Assembly: GCF_009363535.1 (NCBI RefSeq) | Contig: NZ_CP045369.1 | Coordinates: 4,619,452 to 4,683,451 of the forward strand | DNA: 64,000 nucleotides | Direction: 5' to 3' | Origin: Microbulbifer sp. THAF38 | Lineage (GTDB): Bacteria; Pseudomonadota; Gammaproteobacteria; Pseudomonadales; Cellvibrionaceae | The notes under the pieces: model-generated | Seen by the model: the letters and a program-made list of their open reading frames with translations, nothing else | What the model was told of the DNA's origin: nothing | The model's database searches: none | Shown: positions 56,151-64,000 of the stretch, piece by piece | Position numbering within the stretch: position 1 is the stretch's first letter | Layout of the letters: every line of letters starts with the position of its first letter | Position numbers and translations under genes: made by a program

Positions 56151-56780
56151 TTATTCTGTGCGGCAGAGCTGGATCAGATGGCGCTCGCCGTCGCAACTGG
56201 GCACCGACAAACGGTGCACCTGCTCGACCTTAATGCCTTTTGGCAGAGCGCTCAACTCATCCTCCGGCAACTTGCCTTTCATGGCGTAAAAGCGACCAGC
56301 GGGAGCTAGCATATGCTCGCTGCCATTAACCATATCCTCAATGGAAGCAAAGGCGCGAGAGACTACACCAGCAAAAGGTTGCTCCGGCACAAAAGCCTCC
56401 ACCCGCTCATTGACCACGGTGACATTGGGCAGGGGCAGGGTGCTGGCCACCTGGAACAGGAAGCGGGTCTTTTTGCCGTTACTGTCGAGTAGGGTGATAG
56501 AGCGCTCGGGATGGACAATGGCCAGGGGGATGCCCGGCAGTCCACCTCCGCTGCCCACATCGATTAAGGGGCCCTCGCCACAGAGGTTTACCACACTGAG
56601 GCTGTCGATAATATGGCGCTCCAGCATCTGCTCCGGGTCGCGTATGGCAGACAGGTTGTAGGCACTGTTCCAGCGGGCAAACAGCGCTAGGTATTCCAGT
56701 AGCTGATCCTGCTGCCGGTCGCTCAGTACAACCGACATCTGAGCCGCTGCCTTGTGCAGGCGCGGGCGAAACTGTTCCAT
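56151..56780 (-). CDS. rsmG: 16S rRNA (guanine-527-N7)-methyltransferase RsmG
   Basis: Methylates G527 of 16S rRNA using SAM. 209 residues from the ATG at 56780; a TTG 15 codons upstream is an alternative. GidB domain: RWNSAYNLSAIRDPEQMLER (conserved), ligand motif LIDVGSGGGLPGIPLAIVHP (near residue 67), SRAFASIEDM. Standard position between mnmG and parA. Confidence 0.95.
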   Translation of the reverse strand: MEQFRPRLHKAAAQMSVVLSDRQQDQLLEYLALFARWNSAYNLSAIRDPEQMLERHIIDSLSVVNLCGEGPLIDVGSGGGLPGIPLAIVHPERSITLLDSNGKKTRFLFQVASTLPLPNVTVVNERVEAFVPEQPFAGVVSRAFASIEDMVNGSEHMLAPAGRFYAMKGKLPEDELSALPKGIKVEQVHRLSVPSCDGERHLIQLCRTE

Positions 56781-56868
56781 TGAGTGAGAAATGGGTCTAT
56801 CCCCCAGTATTCCCGCGAAATTCAAATCCCCCCGCAGGGTCTCGCGGGATACCCTGTGGAAAACCGAT

Positions 56869-58758
<1,890 letters not shown>

Positions 58759-59706
58759 AGTGGCTGCTACTGGTTACAACTTGGGGCGCACATTTTATAG
58801 TCAGTAAGACTCCTCAGCAATTGGCTTTATTCAAGCCGTTCAGGAAACCTGTGCCTCTGTCTTTCTCTCTCTTTCCAGAGCATCAACTTCTAATCGCTTG
58901 ACCCTCTTAGAGGGATGAATCTCAAAACGCTGTCTAGCTTTCTTAAATACTCTTATTAATGAATATATGTATATCTTAAAGAGTATTTTTTTATATTTGT
59001 TGTTTTTATTAGGCTGCGACCAATCCGGTATAAGCCTAAAAAAACCTTTAAAAACAACAGGTTATGGATATGAAAACCCTGCCGACAAACCCTTGGTGGA
59101 CACAGGGGTAACCGCGGTATGAGGCTGTGAAAACTTGGGACAACTTTGCCTCATCTACCGTTCTTAGGAAGTTATCATCATACCGTTGTTCTATTTTGCA
59201 GGTGCTTATCCCCTCTTTTGCCCACAGTCAGTTTTTTTCGACTAGTGCTTGTTGTGCTTTACCCGGAATTTCTGGGGGGGACCTGTGAGTAGTTGAGCAT
59301 AATGTATAAATCTGTGCATATACCCATTGGATCGGTGTGGGTTAATGGTGAGATAACTGCCAATAAGCTTATCCACGGGAAATCCCCGTGGACATGTATA
59401 ACTTCTTTCCCTCAATAGCCTTTTAAACAGTGGCTTAAAGCTTATTTCTTACCTATTTCGTGGAAAATATGCGGGAAAGCTGGGGATTAAATAGAACTTT
59501 TTTGGCAACCTAGGATAGATCTGGGCTCTTCCTGTGAGCAAGAGGTGTGGAACTTGTGCCTGAATGAGAATAAGGAAAATAAGAAGAAGGAAGAGTAGGG
59601 AGGTAGGATAGGGAAGAGAAGAGGACGCTATTTTCTAGCGTCCCAAATTGGATAAGTTGCGGGTTGAATACCTTTGAATCTATGCGTCTATTTACCGAAA
59701 CAGAAG
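58759..59706. other. 948-bp mnmG-mnmE intergenic region with A/T-rich tract and DnaA-box-like sites
   Basis: No gene is visible. An A/T-rich stretch (58955-59030) resembles a DNA-unwinding element. Near-consensus DnaA boxes (one mismatch each): TTATCCACG at 59369-59377, and on the minus strand ATATGCACA near 59312-59320 and GTTTTCACA near 59126-59134. TCCACGGG-AAATC-CCCGTGGA (59372-59392) is a perfect 8-bp inverted repeat. Another perfect 8-bp hairpin, GGACGCTA-TTTTC-TAGCGTCC (59623-59643), lies behind the mnmE stop. The mnmG promoter must be here. In E. coli oriC lies beside mnmG, but here oriC is expected at rpmH-dnaA. Confidence 0.45.
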
Positions 59707-59729
59707 CTACTTACCGATACAGAAGCTAC
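59692..59729 (-). repeat. 19-bp tandem duplication at the 3' end of mnmE
   Basis: TTACCGAAACAGAAGCTAC (59692-59710) is followed directly by TTACCGATACAGAAGCTAC (59711-59729), one mismatch. The right copy encodes the end of MnmE (SFCIGK) and the TAG stop is formed in the left copy. Confidence 0.85.
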
Positions 59730-61083
59730 CGAAAATCTTTCCGAGCAGCTCGTCCGCGCTCACTGTGCCGGTGATTTCCCCCAGTGCCTGCTGGGCCTGA
59801 CGCAAGTCTTCCGCAAGTAACTCACCGGCACCGTGACTGTGAAGCTGCTGGGAGCCTTGCTCGATAAAAGCGCGGGCCCGCTCAAGTGCCTCCAAATGCC
59901 TTCTCCGCGCGCTAAAGTTGCCTTCGGCAGCGCCACTGAAGCCGATAGACTGTTTTAAATGCTCCTTCAGCGCTTCGAGGCCCGCACCGGTCTTGGCGCT
60001 GATGGCGATTACCGGCACGCCTTCAGTGTGGGCTTGGAGTCCGGCACTGTAATCGCTGAGATCAATTTTATTCAGTACCAGTGTGAGCTTGTCTAAGTCC
60101 TGAAGCTGGTGGGTAAACTCCGGCCAGGCCTCTGCCGGGTCCAGTGAGTGGAGTTGCTCTGCATCCATTACCAGGAGCACGCGATCCGCCTGGTGAATCT
60201 CCTCCCAGGCCCGCTCGATTCCGATCTGCTCTACCTTGTCCGGCGCATCCCGCAGACCGGCGGTATCGGCGAACTGCAGGGGCATGCCGTCAATGTGGAT
60301 ATCTTCCCGCAAGATATCGCGGGTGGTGCCGGCGATATCGGTGACGATGGCGGTATCGCGCCCCGCGAGGGCATTGAGCAGACTCGACTTGCCGGCGTTG
60401 GGGCGCCCGGCAATGGCCACTCGCATACCCTCGCGCATAATGGCGCCCTGGCGCGCCTGGGCTTCCACACCAGTCATTTGCGCCAGTAGGGCCTGGATAT
60501 CCGCAGCCACCTTGCCATCGGCGAGAAAGTCGATCTCCTCTTCGGGAAAATCGATGGCGGCTTCCACATAGATACGCAGGTGGGTGAGACTTTCCACAAG
60601 GTCTTCGATCTTGTCGGAAAAAGCCCCTTGTAGTGAACGCATGGCGTTGCGTGCCGCTTGGGCACTACCGGCATCGATCAGATCGGCGATCGCTTCGGCT
60701 TGGGTGAGATCCATTTTATCGTTGAGGAAGGCGCGCTCGGAAAACTCACCGGGGCGTGCCTGGCGGGCCCCCAGTTCGATCGTTGCCTTTAGCAGTTGAT
60801 CGAGAATGACCGGGCCACCGTGACCTTGCAGTTCCACGACATCCTCTCCGGTAAAGGAGTTGGGGCCTGGAAAAAATAGGGCGAGCCCCTGGTCGATCAG
60901 CCGCTCATTGTGGCAAAAATCCCGGTAATGGGCATAGCGCGCTTTAAGAGGTTTTTCCCCGCATATTTGCTCGGCAATGGGCAGGGCTTTGGGGCCTGAG
61001 AGGCGGATTACACCGATACCACCGCGCCCCGGTGCGGTGGCGACGGCGGCGATGGTGTCACGATTAAGGCTTTGTTGTGTCAT
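59707..61083 (-). CDS. mnmE: tRNA modification GTPase MnmE (TrmE)
   Basis: GTPase partner of MnmG in wobble uridine modification, 458 residues. N-terminal tetrahydrofolate-binding domain ([20 protein letters not shown]), central helical domain, inserted Ras-like G domain: G1 [15 protein letters not shown]2 IAGTTRDI, G3 DTAGLRD, G4 NKID. The C-terminal CIGK motif with the catalytically needed Cys is intact. Lies 75 bases after yidC. Confidence 0.97.
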   Translation of the reverse strand: MTQQSLNRDTIAAVATAPGRGGIGVIRLSGPKALPIAEQICGEKPLKARYAHYRDFCHNERLIDQGLALFFPGPNSFTGEDVVELQGHGGPVILDQLLKATIELGARQARPGEFSERAFLNDKMDLTQAEAIADLIDAGSAQAARNAMRSLQGAFSDKIEDLVESLTHLRIYVEAAIDFPEEEIDFLADGKVAADIQALLAQMTGVEAQARQGAIMREGMRVAIAGRPNAGKSSLLNALAGRDTAIVTDIAGTTRDILREDIHIDGMPLQFADTAGLRDAPDKVEQIGIERAWEEIHQADRVLLVMDAEQLHSLDPAEAWPEFTHQLQDLDKLTLVLNKIDLSDYSAGLQAHTEGVPVIAISAKTGAGLEALKEHLKQSIGFSGAAEGNFSARRRHLEALERARAFIEQGSQQLHSHGAGELLAEDLRQAQQALGEITGTVSADELLGKIFGSFCIGK

Positions 61084-61158
61084 CGGCTGAGTGTACTCGA
61101 CATAACGGAAAAGGGCCGCAGTTGCGGCCCTTGTTGTTTGTGATCCGTGGATACTTGA

Positions 61159-62826
61159 TCAGTATTTTCCGGCATCCACCTGCTTGTTGATATACCAGGT
61201 TTGACCGATGGTGATCAGGTTGTTGGCGATCCAGTACAGGACCAGGCCAGCCGGGAACCAAAGGAAGAACACCGTCATCATCACCGGCATCAGCTGCATG
61301 ATACGGGCCTGGGTCGGGTCGGTGGGGGCCGGGTTTAGCTTCTGCATAAACCACATGGACAGGCCCATCAGTACCGGCAGAATGAAATAGGGGTCCTTCG
61401 CCGACAGGTCGTGAATCCAGAAGATCCAGGGCGCATGGCGCAGCTCTACGGTTTCGGTGAGCATCCAATAGAGGGCAATAAACACCGGCATCTGCAGCAG
61501 GATCGGCAGGCAGCCCCCCATGGGATTGATCTTCTCGCGGCGGTAGAGCTTCATGGTCTCTTCCGCCAACTTCTGACGATTGCCCTTGTACTGCTCCTGT
61601 AGCTTTTTCATCTGCGGCGCGAACTTGCGCATGCGCGCCATAGACTTGGTGCCTGCGGCGGACAGCGGCAGCAGCAGTGTCTTGATAAATACGGTGAGCA
61701 GGATAATCGCCCAGCCCCAGTTGCTGACGATATGTTCCTGGATAAAGTGCAGTACACGGAACAGCGGCTTGGCGATCCACCAGAGCCAGCCGTAGTCCAC
61801 GGTCAGGTCCAGGTAGGGAGAGATCTCCTCCAGACGGTAGACATCCTTGGGGCCGGCATAGAATGAAGCACTCAGCTCACCCTGGGTCGCGGCGGGAATT
61901 TGTACCGGCTGGGCGGTGAAGCCCATACGGAATAGTCCGTTGGATAGCTCGCGCAGCTCAAAAGTATTGCGCTCGTCCTGAGGGGGAATCCAGGCACTGA
62001 GGAAATAGTGCTGCACCATGGCTACCCAGCCGCCTTCAATGGTTTCTTTGGTGGGCTTCTCGGCGATTTCCTCAAAATCCTGCTTGAAGTAATTTTCTTC
62101 GTTGGTGTGCAGGGCAGCGCCGAGGAAGGGTGACATACCAAAACCGGTATCCGTCACCGGCTCACTGGCATCGCGCTTGATCTGGCCGAACATAGCGGCG
62201 GACCAGGGCTTGGCGCTGGTGTTATCCACCAAGTAGGCCACCTGGACAAGGTAGTCGCCACGCTTAAAGGTGTAACGCTTGGTGATATTTGCGCCTTCTT
62301 GCTGCAGGGTCAGGTCCACAACCAGCTGATCCTGGCCTTCGACCATGGCGTAGTTGGCCTTTTCAACTTTAAACAGGGGACGGCCGGCGGCGCTATCGGT
62401 GCCATTGTTACCGATCAAGCCACTCTGGGCGATATAGGTGTGGTAGCGGGTCTGGTTTAACAGGATCAGAGGCTGGTCCGGCGTATCCAATTTTTCCTGG
62501 AATTGCCGCAGGGCCACTTTAACGATATCTCCGCCACGAGGATCGATCAGAAGATCAAACACATCGGTGGTGACATGGATGAGTGTGCGCTCGCCGCCAT
62601 CGGTGCCTGTCTCTGCCGGCGCCTGGGACTCCAGTTGGGGCACATCGCCATTGCCGTTGTCGCTGGTCTGCGCCGGGATCTGGCTGCCGCTTTGTACATC
62701 GTTGTGTACTATGGTTTCGCGGTCGAGTTCAGGAGTGTGCTGCTCTTGAAATGCATTCCACTGGAAGATAAGTGCCAGGAGAACCGCGAGAATTCCACCA
62801 AGCAGCGTATAGCGTTGCCAATCCAT
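61159..62826 (-). CDS. yidC: Membrane protein insertase YidC
   Basis: Inserts and folds inner-membrane proteins with or without Sec. 555 residues from the ATG at 62826, AGG ribosome binding site eight bases away; the upstream frame overlaps yidD. N-terminal anchor (YTLLGGILAVLLALIFQW), large periplasmic P1 beta domain, then the conserved five-helix core: WAIILLTVFIKTLLLPLS, MGGCLPILLQMPVFIALYW, LPVLMGLSMWFMQKLNP, MTVFFLWFPAGLVLYWIANN. Confidence 0.97.
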   Translation of the reverse strand: MDWQRYTLLGGILAVLLALIFQWNAFQEQHTPELDRETIVHNDVQSGSQIPAQTSDNGNGDVPQLESQAPAETGTDGGERTLIHVTTDVFDLLIDPRGGDIVKVALRQFQEKLDTPDQPLILLNQTRYHTYIAQSGLIGNNGTDSAAGRPLFKVEKANYAMVEGQDQLVVDLTLQQEGANITKRYTFKRGDYLVQVAYLVDNTSAKPWSAAMFGQIKRDASEPVTDTGFGMSPFLGAALHTNEENYFKQDFEEIAEKPTKETIEGGWVAMVQHYFLSAWIPPQDERNTFELRELSNGLFRMGFTAQPVQIPAATQGELSASFYAGPKDVYRLEEISPYLDLTVDYGWLWWIAKPLFRVLHFIQEHIVSNWGWAIILLTVFIKTLLLPLSAAGTKSMARMRKFAPQMKKLQEQYKGNRQKLAEETMKLYRREKINPMGGCLPILLQMPVFIALYWMLTETVELRHAPWIFWIHDLSAKDPYFILPVLMGLSMWFMQKLNPAPTDPTQARIMQLMPVMMTVFFLWFPAGLVLYWIANNLITIGQTWYINKQVDAGKY

Positions 62827-62834
62827 CTTAATAC

Positions 62835-63068
62835 CTAGAGCGTGTTCTTGTGTTTGGTGGGGGGAACCGGGTCCAACCCACCTGGGTGCCAGGGGTGGCA
62901 TTTTATAAGGCGGCGCGCGGTTAAATAACCCCCTTTTAGGGCCCCGTGAGTCTCAATAGCCTCTTCGGAGTAGCGGGAGCAGGTTGGGTAAAAGCGGCAT
63001 TGGTTGCCTACCCAAGGGCTGGCCAGATAGCGATATACGTGTATCAGCTTGATCAGCAGCCACTTCAT
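62835..63068 (-). CDS. yidD: Membrane protein insertion efficiency factor YidD
   Basis: Small cytoplasmic-face protein that assists YidC, 77 residues. Diagnostic [15 protein letters not shown] and [16 protein letters not shown]. Overlaps the end of rnpA by four bases and precedes yidC by eight, the standard gammaproteobacterial arrangement. Confidence 0.95.
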   Translation of the reverse strand: MKWLLIKLIHVYRYLASPWVGNQCRFYPTCSRYSEEAIETHGALKGGYLTARRLIKCHPWHPGGLDPVPPTKHKNTL

Positions 63069-63451
63069 GACTTCGATTGTGGCTGTTGCGCGCGCTTGGC
63101 CAGCTTGCGCCAGAGCTTGTTGAGTGTCTTTGCCAGTGCGGCCTTATCCAGATCTGCAACCCCAGGTCGCGCCAATACCACAGCATCCAGCGGCGGCAAC
63201 TGGTGTTGCTGCAGGCGGAAAGTTTCGCGGGTGATTCGCTTGATTCGATTGCGATCGGAGGCATTGCGCACGTGTTTCTTGGCGATTACCAGGCCGAGGC
63301 GCGGGTGTTCCAAGTCACTAGGGCAGGCGAGAATCAGAAGATGGGGATGCGCGGCGCGCACAAAGTTTTCATTGAAAACCTTGCGATACTGCGCCGCATT
63401 AAGCAGGCGCAGCGTCTTGGCAAATCCGAAGCTGCTACGCGCCTGCTGCAT
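63065..63451 (-). CDS. rnpA: Ribonuclease P protein component
   Basis: Protein cofactor of RNase P, 128 residues. Contains the RNR motif [19 protein letters not shown] and [15 protein letters not shown], which bind the precursor tRNA leader and catalytic RNA. Between rpmH and yidD; overlaps yidD by four bases (ATGA). Confidence 0.96.
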   Translation of the reverse strand: MQQARSSFGFAKTLRLLNAAQYRKVFNENFVRAAHPHLLILACPSDLEHPRLGLVIAKKHVRNASDRNRIKRITRETFRLQQHQLPPLDAVVLARPGVADLDKAALAKTLNKLWRKLAKRAQQPQSKS

Positions 63452-63477
63452 AAAAGAGGTCTCTAAAAGAAGAGAAA

Positions 63478-63612
63478 TTATGCAGACAGTACTTTGCGGC
63501 CTTTAGCGCGACGGCGGGCCAGGATTTTACGGCCGTTTTTAGTTGCCATACGAGCGCGGAAACCGTGTGTGCGTTTGCGCTTCAAGTTGCTGGGTTGAAA
63601 TGTGCGTTTCAT
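63478..63612 (-). CDS. rpmH: 50S ribosomal protein L34
   Basis: 44 residues: [20 protein letters not shown] then [20 protein letters not shown] and VLSA. Highly basic and textbook L34. Small size makes it easy to miss. First gene of the rpmH-rnpA-yidD-yidC operon, 26 bases before rnpA. A good promoter lies about 120 bases upstream. Confidence 0.98.
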   Translation of the reverse strand: MKRTFQPSNLKRKRTHGFRARMATKNGRKILARRRAKGRKVLSA

Positions 63613-63730
63613 AGTCTTGCTACCTGAGACTTTGTGTTCAAGATTTCTCGGGACCATCCCCGGCCGCGGCCTGGGCTCCGGTCCGGCACAGAGCCGGGGC
63701 AGACGGAGCTACGCGCTGCGAAGGCCGCGG

Positions 63731-63759
63731 ATTGTATAGAAAGGCAGCAGTGAAAGCAA
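63731..63759 (-). promoter_or_regulatory. Sigma-70 promoter of the rpmH operon
   Basis: On the minus strand -35 TTGCTT (63759-63754), spacer 17 bases, -10 TACAAT (63736-63731). About 120 bases upstream of the rpmH start, with a G/C-rich leader in between. Confidence 0.65.
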
Positions 63760-63779
63760 CGCACAGGCCGGGGAAATTC

Positions 63780-64000
63780 GGTTTGTTTATCACCTAAAGC
63801 ACGGCTTCCCATCACGTCAATTTAACAAGCCCTTGAGCTGCCTGAAATATTTGGCGATGCCCACCGATTGGCCCCAAGATATACACAGCATCCTGTGGAT
63901 AAGTGTGTCGATATGCGCGCTTCACCTGTCTAATTGTTGCGCAAATACCTGATTGCATGGACCTTTTTACTTAATTTTTTCAACAGATCGATGCTTTCTT
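63780..64000. other. Left edge of the chromosomal origin oriC (continues past window)
   Basis: Between rpmH and the expected dnaA. Contains a perfect DnaA box TTATCCACA (minus strand, 63894-63902) and ATATACACA (63879-63887, one mismatch), and A/T-rich DNA toward 64000 (ACTTAATTTTTTCAAC). In Pseudomonas the functional oriC lies between rpmH and dnaA, matching this place. dnaA itself is outside the window. Confidence 0.75.

Noticed and set aside
61064..61780. Alternative minus-strand frame overlapping yidC 3' part
   Set aside because: Out of frame with the conserved insertase core; Arg/His/Pro-rich shadow.

Overview
The window looks like the left flank of the replication origin of a gammaproteobacterial chromosome. 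The order rpmH-rnpA-yidD-yidC-mnmE-mnmG-rsmG-parA-parB-atpIBEFHAGDC is that of Pseudomonas and relatives, and the protein set (HexR, YciA, GlmR next to glmS, TakP-like TRAP transporter, long PstC) fits a marine Cellvibrionales/Microbulbifer-type organism. The genus is inference. Almost all housekeeping genes from 32 kb to the right end lie on the minus strand, running away from oriC, which starts at the right edge (perfect DnaA box at 63894-63902). dnaA should lie just beyond base 64000.

Region by region. 0-1.5 kb: phosphate uptake (partial pstC, a terminator between pstC and pstS, pstS, and a four-half-site Pho box). 1.6-7.1 kb: a tripartite TRAP transporter whose permeases (dctQM) and binding protein are separated by a YciA thioesterase and two A/T-rich lipoprotein genes. 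7.2-18.7 kb: uvrD, hexR, a Bcr/CflA exporter, a glutathione transferase, DoxX, and three cation/proton antiporters around a small cupin.

18.8-32.2 kb is the accessory region. It holds a decayed zinc-type alcohol dehydrogenase split by an intact IS30-family element (27-bp imperfect inverted repeats, 3-bp target duplication), a cluster of DnaA boxes, an alpha/beta hydrolase, remnants of two XRE regulators, and an RHS/YD-repeat polymorphic toxin locus. The RHS gene encodes about 2190 residues and carries an octanucleotide repeat just upstream of its ribosome binding site. Its stop codon overlaps the ribosome binding site of a small two-TM protein with a C-x2-C-x20-C-x2-C zinc-ribbon signature. 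About 1 kb further on, an orphan RHS tip is followed by a second protein of the same architecture. This repeated tip + cxxc_20_cxxc arrangement is the most promising candidate for an undescribed toxin-immunity system here.

32.2-40 kb: amino-sugar synthesis (glmS, its DeoR-type regulator glmR, glmU) with a three-gene 2-oxoacid dehydrogenase operon between glmR and glmU. 40-46.8 kb: a very large beta-propeller amidohydrolase, an FNT-family channel, a glutathione transferase, a VOC protein and an exported TIM-barrel-like protein. 46.9-54.1 kb: the complete F1Fo ATP synthase operon. 54.3-63.6 kb: chromosome partitioning (parAB), tRNA wobble modification (mnmG, mnmE), rsmG, membrane insertion (yidC, yidD), RNase P protein and ribosomal protein L34. 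A 950-bp gap between mnmG and mnmE has an A/T-rich tract and near-consensus DnaA boxes. No tRNA, rRNA or CRISPR array was seen.
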